In this document: positions 1 to 8,103 of the stretch, one piece after another
How positions within the stretch are numbered: the first letter of the stretch is position 1
How the letters are laid out: every line of letters starts with the position of its first letter
Assembly (NCBI RefSeq): GCF_016907815.1
Contig: NZ_JAFBCQ010000001.1
Coordinates: 1,488,001-1,552,000 of the forward strand
Reading direction: 5' to 3'
DNA length: 64,000 nucleotides
DNA from: Microbacterium aurum
GTDB lineage: Bacteria > Actinomycetota > Actinomycetes > Actinomycetales > Microbacteriaceae
Notes under the pieces: generated by a model
Seen by the model: only the letters and a program-made list of their open reading frames with translations
Told to the model about the DNA's origin: nothing
Database searches by the model: none
Translations under genes and position numbers: made by a program

Positions 1-391
1 CGAGCAGCTCGGCGACGCGGGCGCGGATCTCGGCGCGGGGGTGCCCCGCGACTTCGAGCGGGTAGGCGACGTTGCCGGCGACCGTCCGCGAGTCGAACAG
101 GTTGAACTGCTGGAAGATCATGCCGATGTCGCTGCGGAGGCGCCGCAGGTCGCGCTCCCCGAGCCGCGTGATGTCGACGCCGTCCACCTCGACCGTGCCG
201 GAGGTGGGCGTCTCGAGGGCGTTGACCAGGCGCAGCACGGTGGACTTGCCCGCGCCGGAGTAGCCGATGATGCCGCAGATCTCGCCGGCGGCGATGTCGA
301 GGTCCACGTCGTCGACGGCGACGACGGGCTCGGCGCTTTTGGCCGCGGGCGGGAAGGTCTTGGTCACGCCGCGCAGGCGGATGAGGGTCAT
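1..391 (-). CDS. metN: Methionine ABC transporter ATP-binding protein MetN (3' end cut by window edge)
   Basis: ATPase subunit that powers import of D/L-methionine with MetI and the lipoprotein MetQ at the cytoplasmic membrane. The translated N-terminus carries a Walker A motif GYSGAGKST near residue 40 and the Q-loop FQQFNLFDSRTV; Walker B lies beyond the edge. The ATG at 391 is the only start giving the usual MetN N-terminus. It follows metQ by 63 bp on the same strand, so metQ-metN is probably one operon. The family call rests on the Q-loop wording and the metQ neighbour. Confidence 0.9.
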   Translation of the reverse strand, partial: MTLIRLRGVTKTFPPAAKSAEPVVAVDDVDLDIAAGEICGIIGYSGAGKSTVLRLVNALETPTSGTVEVDGVDITRLGERDLRRLRSDIGMIFQQFNLFDSRTVAGNVAYPLEVAGHPRAEIRARVAELL

Positions 392-454
392 GGTTCTCCC
401 GGAGACATGCGTGTGCGGCCCGTCCGGTGGGATCGGGCCGCACACGGCAGGGTG

Positions 455-1351
455 TTACTGGTTCGCGCGGATGTCGTCCTCGGTGTCCTTCAGCGAGGTG
501 AGGAGGTCGGCGACGGGCGTCTTGACGAGCACGCCGGTGCCGCCGGATGCCGCGAGCACGCCGTCCTGGACCGCTGTGGTGTCCTGGTAGATCTTCACGA
601 GCTTCAGGTAGGTCGGGTTCTCGGCATCCTCCGCCTTCGCGGCGAAGATGTTGATGTACGGGAACGCCGACGCGTCGGCGGGGTCGTCCTGCGCGAGCAG
701 CTCCTTGCTCGTCAGGCCCGACTTCGCGACGAAGTCGTTGTTGACGACGGCGCCGGCGAAGTCCGGCAGCGACGAGGCCGTGAAGTCGGCGGCGACGGCC
801 TCGACCGTGACCTTCGAGCCGTCCTCGATGTCGGCGACGGTCGAGAAGATCGAGCCGCCGTCCTTGAGTTCGATGAGGCCCGCGGACTGCAGCACGAGCA
901 GGGCACGCGCCTGGTTGGACTCGTCGTTGGGGACGGCGATGGTCTCACCGGCGGGGATGTCGTCGACGTCGGTGTACTTCGTCGAGTAGAGGCCCAGCGG
1001 GTAGATCGCCGTCGCACCGATCGGCACGAGGTCATCTCCCGCGGCGACGTTGTAGGTCGCGAGGTAGATGATGTGCTGGAACTGGTTGAGGTCCAGTTCG
1101 CCCGCCGCCAGGGCCGGGTTCGGCTGGTCGTAGGAGTCGAAGTTCACGATCTCGACGTCGATGCCCTCGTCCGCGGCAGCCTCGGTGAACGTCTCCCAGT
1201 ACGGGTCGCCGGCGCCGACGACGCCGATTCGGACGGTCTCGCTCTGCGCAGCGTCGCCGCTCGCGGCGGGGTCGGACGAGCCGCTCGCGCAGGCGCCCAG
1301 CAGCAGGACGAGGGGGAGGGCCAGTGCGGCGGCCAGGGATTTCTTGGACAT
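455..1351 (-). CDS. metQ: Methionine-binding lipoprotein MetQ (NlpA family)
   Basis: Substrate-binding lipoprotein of the MetNIQ importer. The 298-residue product starts with a lipoprotein signal peptide ending in the lipobox LLGAC (Cys about 21), then a Ser/Ala-rich linker and an NlpA fold. Recognisable stretches are GDPYWETFTEAA, NFDSYDQPNPALAAGELD, FQHIIYL and IAVPNDESNQARAL, all typical of the family. A GAGGAG ribosome site sits 6 nt before the ATG. The 236 bp upstream, to the divergent tRNA, hold a 22-bp perfect palindrome (1495-1516) but no riboswitch I can recognise. Confidence 0.93.
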   Translation of the reverse strand: MSKKSLAAALALPLVLLLGACASGSSDPAASGDAAQSETVRIGVVGAGDPYWETFTEAAADEGIDVEIVNFDSYDQPNPALAAGELDLNQFQHIIYLATYNVAAGDDLVPIGATAIYPLGLYSTKYTDVDDIPAGETIAVPNDESNQARALLVLQSAGLIELKDGGSIFSTVADIEDGSKVTVEAVAADFTASSLPDFAGAVVNNDFVAKSGLTSKELLAQDDPADASAFPYINIFAAKAEDAENPTYLKLVKIYQDTTAVQDGVLAASGGTGVLVKTPVADLLTSLKDTEDDIRANQ

Positions 1352-1587
1352 GTGGTGCTCCTCGTGGATCGGGGCACCGCGATGCGCGGAGGATCGTCGT
1401 TCGTGCTCGGCTGTCCGCGCTCGCCTCGTCGCGGTGCCTCTTCGACCGTACGCAGGGCGGCGGACGTGTCCGAATCAGGGCGTAACACGACGACACCGGA
1501 TGCCGCGGCATCCGGTCGAGGCTCGGTTCGCGGCACCCCCGCGGACCCTGTAAGATCGAACATCGTGCACGGCGCTCGCGCCCGCAC

Positions 1588-1663
1588 GCCGCCCTAGCTC
1601 AGTCGGCAGAGCATCTCACTCGTAATGAGAAGGTCAAGGGTTCGATTCCCTTGGGCGGCTCCA
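1588..1663 (+). tRNA. tRNA-Thr (anticodon CGU)
   Basis: Full cloverleaf: acceptor GCCGCCC/GGGCGGC, D-arm, anticodon stem TCTCA/TGAGA around loop CTCGTAA (anticodon CGT), T-arm with TTCGATT, and an encoded CCA at 1661-1663. It reads ACG threonine codons. Confidence 0.96.
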
Positions 1664-1700
1664 CTTCCTCCTCTCCGTTCCCCTCGCTACAGGCAGACCC

Positions 1701-2096
1701 ATGGATCAGACGGTCGACATCCTGATCGAGGTGTTCACCTGGGTGGGTCTCGGCGGTTTCGTCGCGCTCGCCGTCGTCGCCGTGGGGCTCTGGGCGGCCG
1801 ATGGCTCCTGGCTGCCCGCTGACGCGGTCATCGACCGCGACGGCGGCGGGCCGGTCGCGCGCTGGATCGACGATGACGGCGACGTCAACAGCGCGCCGCT
1901 GACGGATGCCGACGCGCAGACCCTCGGCGAGGCCGAACGCGCGACGGTCTGGTACCGGCACGGGTGGCGCGATCGGATGCGGCTGGTCCGTCGCCCGACC
2001 TCCCTGCGCACCGTGATCATCTCGGCGGGCGGGATGCTGGCCCTCGGCATCCTGTGCCTGGTCGCCGGCTGGGTGCTCTACTTCGCCCGCGGCTGA
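1701..2096 (+). CDS. Small membrane protein, unknown function
   Basis: I do not recognise this 131-residue protein. It has two hydrophobic helices, about residues 12-32 (GLGGFVALAVVAVGLWAADG) and 106-127 (IISAGGMLALGILCLVAG). Between them is a roughly 70-residue acidic then basic hydrophilic region ending RDRMRLVRRP, which suggests a cytoplasmic middle by the positive-inside rule. It follows the tRNA-Thr gene by 37 bp and converges with the transporter at 2099, ending 2 bp from it. No clear ribosome site precedes the ATG. Confidence 0.75.
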   Translation: MDQTVDILIEVFTWVGLGGFVALAVVAVGLWAADGSWLPADAVIDRDGGGPVARWIDDDGDVNSAPLTDADAQTLGEAERATVWYRHGWRDRMRLVRRPTSLRTVIISAGGMLALGILCLVAGWVLYFARG

Positions 2097-2098
2097 GG

Positions 2099-2995
2099 TC
2101 ACCCGACCGCGAGCAGGATGCCGGCCGCGAGCGCCAGCACGAGCCCGATCCCCTGCACGGGGGCGATGCGTTCGCGCAGCAGTGCCGCTGCGAGCAGCAC
2201 GGTGCCGGCGGGATACATCGCCGTCAGCGCCGCGACGACGACGAGATCGCCGCCGGCGCGCAGTGCCCACAACAGGAGGAGGTTCGCCGTCGCGTCGACG
2301 ACACCGCACGTGATCGCGAGGAGCCACGCGCTCCGCAGCGGCAGCGGCAGCGCTCCGCTCGCACGCACGGCCGACTGCGCACCGCGGCCCGAGCGGACCG
2401 CGCGGACGACGAGCACGGTGGCCAGTCCGCCGGTGAGGACGGCGTTGACGACGCGGTTGAGCACGAGGGGCGCGATCCCCGAGCCCTCGCCCGTCTGGTC
2501 GAGCAGGATCAGGAACGCACCGATCGCGAGCCCGGAGCCGACCGCCATGGCCAGCGCCGGCGCGGTGGGCCGGGTGATGCGCTCGCCCGGCAGCAGCGCC
2601 ACGAGCACGATGGCGACGAGCGCGACGACGAGGCCGGCGGCGCTCCCGGCGCCCAGCCGCTCACCGCCGGCGAGAAGTCCCCACAGCATCGGCGCCGCCG
2701 CCGACACGACCGCGGTCACCGGGGAGAGCACGCTCATGGGGCCGCGCGCGAGGCAGGCGTAGAGCAGCCCGATCGCGACCGCGCCCGTCACGCCCGACAG
2801 TGCGCCCCACAGCAGGTCGGCTGCGGTCGGGGTGCCCCCGGCGAGGGGTGCGAGGATGCCGAGAAGCACCGCGCCCGAGGCTGCGGCCACCCCGGTCACG
2901 ACGAGCGGCCGCAGGCGGCGCGCTGCGAGGCCGCCGAGGAAATCTGCGGAGCCGTACACCAGCGCGCCGACGAACGCGAGGACGGCCGACATCAC
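2099..2995 (-). CDS. EamA/DMT family transporter
   Basis: Ten-helix drug/metabolite transporter of the EamA type, 298 residues, probably a small-molecule exporter in the cytoplasmic membrane; substrate unknown. The protein is almost wholly hydrophobic with the two-fold EamA repeat: helix 1 is YGSADFLGGLAARRL, and the second half starts near residue 150 (AMAVGSGLAIGAFLILLD). The start is GTG at 2995 or the next codon, ATG at 2992. A TAGGCT hexamer (3008-3003 on the minus strand) lies 7 nt before the GTG, so the message is probably leaderless. It is divergent from the MMPL exporter gene, with 55 bp between. Confidence 0.85.
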   Translation of the reverse strand: MMSAVLAFVGALVYGSADFLGGLAARRLRPLVVTGVAAASGAVLLGILAPLAGGTPTAADLLWGALSGVTGAVAIGLLYACLARGPMSVLSPVTAVVSAAAPMLWGLLAGGERLGAGSAAGLVVALVAIVLVALLPGERITRPTAPALAMAVGSGLAIGAFLILLDQTGEGSGIAPLVLNRVVNAVLTGGLATVLVVRAVRSGRGAQSAVRASGALPLPLRSAWLLAITCGVVDATANLLLLWALRAGGDLVVVAALTAMYPAGTVLLAAALLRERIAPVQGIGLVLALAAGILLAVG

Positions 2996-3029
2996 GCGCG
3001 TCAGCCTAGCGAGGTGGCGCGGGAGAGAT

Positions 3030-3050
3030 ATTGCTAGATAAGCTAGCTAT
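3030..3050. promoter_or_regulatory. 21-bp imperfect palindrome over the exporter promoter
   Basis: Eight of ten base pairs match around centre 3040 (ATtGCTAGaT-A-AgCTAGCtAT). The palindrome abuts the ATG at 3051 and contains the -10-like TAAGCT (3039-3044) 6 nt before it. There is no ribosome site, so transcription probably starts at the ATG. A bound repressor, likely TetR or MarR type, would block the promoter directly. No such regulator gene lies beside it. Confidence 0.65.
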
Positions 3051-5357
3051 ATGACTTCACGCCGCGACACCCCCACCCGCTGGCTGCGCATCGGCATCCC
3101 CGTGGTGCTCGTCCTCATCTGGCTCGTCGGCGGGTCCATCGGCGGGCCCTACTTCGGCAAGGTCGACGAAGTCGCCACCAACGACCAGTCGACCTTCCTG
3201 CCGTCCTCGGCCGAAGCGACACAGGTGCAGGAGCGCCTCGCCGACTTCACCGGCGGCGACACCATCCCGGCCGTCGTGGTCGTCGCGGGCGACGGGACGC
3301 TGACCGAGGCGCAGCTGGCCGAGGTCGACGACCTCGCGACGTCGATCGGCGACGTCGAGGGCGTGGGGGAGGTGTCGCCGGCCCTCCCCGCCGAAGACGG
3401 CGAAGCGGTGCAGCTGTTCGTCCCGATCGACACCTCCGGCGACGTGGCCGAGACCGTCGAGGCGGTGCGCGCTGCGATCGCCGAGCAGCTGCCCGAGGGA
3501 CTGCAGGCGTGGGTCACCGGGCCCGCCGGGTTCACAGCCGACCTCGTCGAGGGATTCCTCGGCATCGACGGGCTGCTGCTCGCGGTGGCGCTCGGCGCCG
3601 TCTTCGTCATCCTGGTGATCGTCTACCGGTCGCCGCTGCTGCCCATCCTGGTGCTCATGACGTCGACGTTCGCGCTCTGCGTCGCGCTGCTGACGGTGTG
3701 GTGGCTCGCGAAGGCCGGGGTGTTCGTCCTGAACGGGCAGGTGCAGGGCATCCTCTTCATCCTCGTGATCGGCGCGGCGACGGACTACGCGCTGCTCTAC
3801 GTCGCGCGCTTCCGCGAGGCGCTCGGGTCGGGGCTGCGCCGGTGGGATGCCACGGTCAGCGCCTGGCGCGGCGCCTTCGAGCCGATCATCGCCTCGGGCG
3901 GCACCGTCATCGCCGGGCTGCTCTGCCTGCTCCTCAGCGACCTCGCGAGCAACCGCGCCCTCGGCCCGATCGCCTCGATCGGCATCGTCTTCGCCGTGCT
4001 CTCCGCACTCACCTTCCTGCCGGCCCTCCTCGCCCTCACCGGCCGTGCGGCGTTCTGGCCGTTCATCCCGAAGACGGGCGCCGTCGACATCCCCGACGAC
4101 CTCGCCTCCAGCGGCGCGCCCGTGCGCGGGTTCTGGGCCCGGCAGGCGCGGCTCGTCGCCCGGCATTCCCGCCCGGTGTGGATCATCACGACCGTCGCGC
4201 TGCTCGCGGCATCCGTCGGCGTCCTGCAGTTGAAGGCCGACGGCGTGCCGCAGAGCGATCTCGTGCTGGGTGCCTCCGAGGCGCGCGACGGGCAGGACGT
4301 GCTCGCCGACCACTTCGCGGCCGGGTCGGGCAGTCCCGCGTACGTGATCGTGCCCGAGGATCGCGTCGCCGACGCCGTCGGGGTGCTGGATGCGACCGAC
4401 GGCATCGACGCGGTCTCGGCGTCGTCGAAGGATGCCCCGTCGGGTCAAGTCACGGTGGCCGTCTCCGGCGGCGAGCCGGTGTACACCGTCGCAGGACCCC
4501 CCACGGCGACACCGGCCGGTCCGACCGTCTCAGCCGGCGATGTGCTGCTGGTCGCGACGCTGTCGCACGAGGCCGACTCCCTCGCGGCCGAGGAGACGAT
4601 CCGCGATCTGCGCGCCGCCTTCGCCGCCGACCTCGGGGAGGGCACCGCGCTCGTGGGCGGGTCCACAGCGATCGACGTCGACACCAACGACACCTCGATC
4701 CGCGACCGCACCGTCATCATCCCCGTCATCCTCGTCGTGATCCTGCTGATCCTCATGCTGCTGCTGCGCGCGATCGTCGCGCCGGTGCTGCTGATCCTCA
4801 GCGTCATCGTCTCGTTCGGGGCGGCACTCGGGGTGAGCGCCCTGGTGTTCAACCACGTGTTCGACTTCCCGGGGGCGGACCCCGCCGTGCCGCTGTACGG
4901 CTTCGTCTTCCTCGTAGCGCTCGGGGTGGACTACAACATCTTCCTCATGTCCCGGGTTCGTGAGGAGTCGAAGGCGCACGGCACGCGCCCTGGCATCCTG
5001 CGCGGCCTCGTCGCCACCGGTGGGGTGATCACCTCGGCGGGCCTTGTGCTGGCGGCGACGTTCGCGGCGCTCGGCGTGATCCCGATCCTCTTCCTGGCCC
5101 AGTTGGCGTTCATCGTGGCCTTCGGGGTGCTTCTGGACACGTTCGTGGTGCGGTCGCTGCTGGTTCCCGCCGCCGCGTACGACCTCGGCCGGGTCATCTG
5201 GTGGCCCTCGAAGCTCTGGCGCCGGGACGGCCAGCGCGGCGGCGGCGAAAACTCCACAAGAACGGTGCCCGAAGGCGCGACACGCCGATCCCTGCGGGCG
5301 CAGACCACCGAATCCGTGGAGCTTTCGCCGGACCCCCACGATAACCTCGGAGCATGA
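3051..5357 (+). CDS. MMPL family RND transporter
   Basis: Proton-driven RND-superfamily exporter of the MmpL class, 768 residues. Its layout is the usual one: helix 1 (about 11-30), an extracytoplasmic porter domain, a five-helix block (about 170-330), a second helix and porter domain, then a final helix block (about 555-715). Proton-relay Asp-Tyr pairs are visible in IGAATDYALLYVARFRE (about residue 245) and ALGVDYNIFLMSRVREE (about 625). The C-terminus is a hydrophilic tail. It heads an operon with pncA, the DUF2510 gene and the ArsC-PhzF fusion, each overlapping the next by 4 nt. Its substrate is unknown. Confidence 0.93.
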   Translation: MTSRRDTPTRWLRIGIPVVLVLIWLVGGSIGGPYFGKVDEVATNDQSTFLPSSAEATQVQERLADFTGGDTIPAVVVVAGDGTLTEAQLAEVDDLATSIGDVEGVGEVSPALPAEDGEAVQLFVPIDTSGDVAETVEAVRAAIAEQLPEGLQAWVTGPAGFTADLVEGFLGIDGLLLAVALGAVFVILVIVYRSPLLPILVLMTSTFALCVALLTVWWLAKAGVFVLNGQVQGILFILVIGAATDYALLYVARFREALGSGLRRWDATVSAWRGAFEPIIASGGTVIAGLLCLLLSDLASNRALGPIASIGIVFAVLSALTFLPALLALTGRAAFWPFIPKTGAVDIPDDLASSGAPVRGFWARQARLVARHSRPVWIITTVALLAASVGVLQLKADGVPQSDLVLGASEARDGQDVLADHFAAGSGSPAYVIVPEDRVADAVGVLDATDGIDAVSASSKDAPSGQVTVAVSGGEPVYTVAGPPTATPAGPTVSAGDVLLVATLSHEADSLAAEETIRDLRAAFAADLGEGTALVGGSTAIDVDTNDTSIRDRTVIIPVILVVILLILMLLLRAIVAPVLLILSVIVSFGAALGVSALVFNHVFDFPGADPAVPLYGFVFLVALGVDYNIFLMSRVREESKAHGTRPGILRGLVATGGVITSAGLVLAATFAALGVIPILFLAQLAFIVAFGVLLDTFVVRSLLVPAAAYDLGRVIWWPSKLWRRDGQRGGGENSTRTVPEGATRRSLRAQTTESVELSPDPHDNLGA

Positions 5358-5938
5358 CCCGGGCCCTGTTCATCGTCGACGTCCAGAACGACTTCACCGA
5401 GGGCGGCGCGCTCGGCGTGGCCGGCGGCCACGCCGTTGCCGTGGGCGTGTCGCGGCTGCTGGCCGTACGCGCCGGTGACTATGCGCTCATCGTCGCCTCA
5501 CGCGACTGGCACGACCCCGAATCCGACAACGGCGGCCACTTCGCCGCCGGCGAGCCCGACTTCGTCGACACCTGGCCGGTGCACTGCGTCGCCGGGACGG
5601 CAGGAGCCGAGTACGACCCGGGACTTAAGACGGATGCCGTCACCCACCACGTCAAGAAGGGGCAGGGCATCCCGGCGTACTCCCTGTTCGAGGGAACGAC
5701 GGATGCCGGGGAGAGGGTCGCCGAGCTCCTCACCGCCCGCGGCGTCACCGAGGTCGACGTCACAGGCATCGCAACCGACTACTGCGTGCGGGCATCGGCG
5801 CGGGACGCGATCGAGCACGGGCTGCACGTGCGGATCCTCACCGACCTCGTCGCCGGGGTCGCGGCGGACTCGTCGCAGGCCGCGCTCGCCGAACTCGCCC
5901 ACGCCGGAGCCGAGCTGGTGACGGCGGACGCCGAGTGA
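5354..5938 (+). CDS. pncA: Nicotinamidase / isochorismatase-family hydrolase
   Basis: Cytoplasmic cysteine hydrolase, probably converting nicotinamide to nicotinate for NAD salvage. The catalytic triad is visible: Asp9 in FIVDVQNDF, Lys101/102 in HVKKGQG and Cys144 in ATDYCVRA. Metal ligands Asp51 and His53 (SRDWHDP) and His77 (TWPVHCV) are also present. The 194-residue length is normal for bacterial PncA. Its ATG overlaps the MMPL stop (ATGA), giving translational coupling. Assignment as nicotinamidase rather than another isochorismatase-like hydrolase rests on the DWH and WPxHC motifs. Confidence 0.88.
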   Translation: MTRALFIVDVQNDFTEGGALGVAGGHAVAVGVSRLLAVRAGDYALIVASRDWHDPESDNGGHFAAGEPDFVDTWPVHCVAGTAGAEYDPGLKTDAVTHHVKKGQGIPAYSLFEGTTDAGERVAELLTARGVTEVDVTGIATDYCVRASARDAIEHGLHVRILTDLVAGVAADSSQAALAELAHAGAELVTADAE

Positions 5939-6540
5939 GCGCCGCGGCCGGGTGGTACCCCGACCCGACCGGTGCGCCCGGCGGGCGCTGGTGGGACGGC
6001 GCGCAGTGGACCGCGCACACCCTCGCGCCGCCCGTGGCGCCGCGGCCGGTGGACGTACCGACGAACACGGTGTGGATCTGGCTTGCCATCGCCGCCAGCA
6101 CGCTGCCGCTGGCCTCGCTGCTGTTCCTGGACCCGTCGGGGTACATCTCCGCGACGATGCGGGCAGCCCACGACGCGGAGGCCGCCTTCGCCGCCTCGGT
6201 GGCGTGGATGCTGCAGTGCCTCACGATCGGTCTGGTCAGCTGGGTCTTCGTCGGCGCGGCCATCCTGTTCAGCTGGCTGGACTGGCGTGAACTCCGCCGC
6301 CGCGGGGTGCCCGTGCCCTTCCACTGGGCATGGGCGCTGCTCGCACTGGCCGGCGCCGGTCTGGCCGTCTACGTCATCGGCCGCACCGTCGTGCTGCGCC
6401 GGCGCACCACGGCGGGCGGGTGGGCGCCGCTCTGGGTCTGGATCGGCACGCTCGTGCTCGCCGTCATCGTCGCGATCGCCTGGGCGACGACGATCGTCGC
6501 GCAGATACTCGGCAGCATTCCGATCGGCCTGTCGGCGTGA
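5935..6540 (+). CDS. DUF2510 domain membrane protein
   Basis: 201-residue membrane protein. Residues 6-30 match the actinobacterial DUF2510 motif (GWYPDPTGAPGGRWWDGAQW), a short Trp-rich cytoplasmic module of unknown role found before membrane segments. Four hydrophobic helices follow: about 42-62, 88-108, 123-145 and 160-185. The GTG start overlaps the pncA stop (GTGA) and its own TGA overlaps the GTG of the next gene. The operon links it to an exporter and NAD salvage but gives no function. Confidence 0.85.
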   Translation: MSAAAGWYPDPTGAPGGRWWDGAQWTAHTLAPPVAPRPVDVPTNTVWIWLAIAASTLPLASLLFLDPSGYISATMRAAHDAEAAFAASVAWMLQCLTIGLVSWVFVGAAILFSWLDWRELRRRGVPVPFHWAWALLALAGAGLAVYVIGRTVVLRRRTTAGGWAPLWVWIGTLVLAVIVAIAWATTIVAQILGSIPIGLSA

Positions 6541-7790
6541 GCGTGCCGACCGTCCTGTTCGTCTGCGTGCACAACGCCGGGCGCTCTCAGATGGCGGCGG
6601 GGTACCTCGCGGCCATCGCCGGTGAGCGGATCGCCGTGCGTTCGGCGGGATCAGAGCCCGCCGAGCACCTCAATCCCGTGGCGGTCCAGGCGATGTCCGA
6701 GGTCGGGATCGACATCGCCGGTCGCACTCCCGCGGTTCTGACACCCGATGCCGTGCGCAGCGCCGACGTCGTGATCACGATGGGATGCGGGGATGCGTGC
6801 CCCTTCTTCCCGGGCACACGCTACGAGGACTGGGTGCTGGCCGATCCGGCGGGGCAGCCGATCGAGGTGGTCCGCGGCATCCGCGACGAGATCCGTGCCC
6901 GGATCGAGGCGCTCGTCGCGGAGCTGCTCCCCGCGCCGGAGGTGCTCCGCTACGCCGCGTTCAGCGCGCGCCCCGAGGGTGGCAATCCCGCCGGCGTCGT
7001 GCTCGACGCGGAGCGTCTGGACGACGCGGCCATGCAGCGCATCGCCGCCGAGGTGGATTATGCCGAGACGGCGTTCGTCACGGGGCGGGAACCCGACGGC
7101 GCGCTGCGCATTCGCTACTTCTCTCCCATCGCCGAGGTGCCCTTCTGCGGCCATGCGACCGTCGCGACCGCCGTCGCGCTCGCTGATCGGGGACGGGTAG
7201 GAGGTGACGAGACGATCCGTTTCGTGACGCCGGCGCGCCCGGTCTCGATCGCGGTATCGCGGGATGCCGAGGGCGCACGCGGCGCGTTCACGAGCATCGA
7301 ACCGGTGGTGGGGTCGTTGCCGGACGGCCACCTCGACGGCATCCTGCGCCTGCTGGGACTGCAGCGCAGCGACCTCGACCCGGCGCTGCCCCCGCGGATC
7401 GCGCATGCCGGCAACCCTCACCCGATCGTCGCGATCGCGGACCGCGACGCGTTCGACACGTTCCGGTTCGACCCGGCGGCGGTGCGCGCGCTCATGGACG
7501 ACCGCGGCTGGCCGGCGACGATCGCGATCGTGCACCGCACCGGCGCCGACCGGTTCGCCGCGCGGAACCTCTTCCCCGTCGGCCGGATCACCGAGGACCC
7601 TGCGACGGGCTCGGCGGCGGCCGCTCTCGGCGCCTACCTGCGTGCGGTAGGGGCGGTGACGGTGCCCGGCCGGATCGTGGTCGACCAGGGCGCGCACGTC
7701 GGGCGGCCCGGCGTGCTCACGGTCGACATCCCCGCATCGGGCGGCATCGTCGTCTCGGGGCACGCCGTCGAGATCCCGGACGCTTGCTAG
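6537..7790 (+). CDS. Fusion of arsenate reductase (ArsC/LMW-PTP) and PhzF-family isomerase
   Basis: A single 417-residue chain joins two families. Residues 1-133 are a full ArsC domain: phosphate loop CVHNAGRS with Cys10 and Arg16, the AGSEP strand, and the resolving cysteines in ITMGCGDACPFFPG (Cys84, Cys88). Residues about 136-417 are a complete PhzF/DapF-like isomerase: FSARPEGGNPAGVVLDAE, the presumed catalytic Glu177 (YAETAFV), PFCGHATVATA and ITEDPATGSAAAAL. There is no linker to speak of. The GTG start overlaps the previous stop (GTGA). Each domain has its catalytic residues, so both may be active; how they relate is unknown. A sequencing frameshift joining two genes is unlikely, because the frame is open without a break and no start or ribosome site is seen near 6930-6950. 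Confidence 0.9.
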   Translation: MSVPTVLFVCVHNAGRSQMAAGYLAAIAGERIAVRSAGSEPAEHLNPVAVQAMSEVGIDIAGRTPAVLTPDAVRSADVVITMGCGDACPFFPGTRYEDWVLADPAGQPIEVVRGIRDEIRARIEALVAELLPAPEVLRYAAFSARPEGGNPAGVVLDAERLDDAAMQRIAAEVDYAETAFVTGREPDGALRIRYFSPIAEVPFCGHATVATAVALADRGRVGGDETIRFVTPARPVSIAVSRDAEGARGAFTSIEPVVGSLPDGHLDGILRLLGLQRSDLDPALPPRIAHAGNPHPIVAIADRDAFDTFRFDPAAVRALMDDRGWPATIAIVHRTGADRFAARNLFPVGRITEDPATGSAAAALGAYLRAVGAVTVPGRIVVDQGAHVGRPGVLTVDIPASGGIVVSGHAVEIPDAC

Positions 7791-7793
7791 GCT
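7788..7793 (+). promoter_or_regulatory. -10 element of the tRNA-Lys gene
   Basis: TAGGCT lies 6 nt before the tRNA 5' end and overlaps the stop codon of the fusion gene. The same hexamer precedes several genes in this window. It suggests the tRNA transcript starts almost at its mature 5' end. Confidence 0.5.
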
Positions 7794-7834
7794 TGAGGTG
7801 CCCCTATAGCTCAGTTGGTTAGAGCAACGGACTT

Positions 7835-8103
7835 CAACACAAAAATGGAGCGCCGGCGTCGAAATACGCCGGATGAACGCCGCTATATGCTGGAACACCC
7901 TGAGAGCCCGAGGTACTCGTCCGTGCGAGAGCACGGGCAGTGACAATCCGAGGGATTGGGCGATCAGCAGGTAACCGAAAGGGAACCTCAGAGACTACAC
8001 GCGGCGCACCTGACCGGCTCGGCCGAAGGTGAAGATATAGTCCAGACTGCAAGCCGTTTCGGTGGCTGGGGAAACGGTGGCTGGGGAAACTCAGTGCAGC
8101 AGG
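7835..8103 (+). ncRNA. Self-splicing group I intron in the tRNA-Lys anticodon
   Basis: 269-nt intron without an open reading frame. P1 pairs CTTCA (7832-7836) with TGGAG (7846-7850) and puts a U-G wobble exactly at the 5' splice site (T7834-G7848). The conserved core is clear: element R as AGAGACTACACG (about 7990-8001), element S as GAAGATATAGTCC (8031-8043), and P7 as GACTA (7993-7997) with TAGTC (8038-8042). A P9 hairpin pairs CCGTTTC (8054-8060) with GAAACGG (8071-8077). The intron ends in the required G (8103). Size and core resemble the short IC3-type tRNA introns of other bacteria; the subgroup is my inference. Confidence 0.93.
8061..8090 (+). repeat. Perfect 15-bp tandem duplication inside the intron
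   Basis: GGTGGCTGGGGAAAC occurs twice in a row (8061-8075, 8076-8090), downstream of P7 and overlapping the P9 hairpin. It adds 15 nt to a peripheral part of the ribozyme and leaves the core and the 3' splice site unchanged. Confidence 0.95.

Noticed and set aside
1352..1587. SAM riboswitch upstream of metQ
   Set aside because: I could not match any SAM-I, II or IV core; only a 22-bp palindrome stands out.
41..1597. 518-codon plus-strand frame over metN-metQ
   Set aside because: Antisense to two clear genes with conserved motifs; typical long shadow frame in high-GC DNA.
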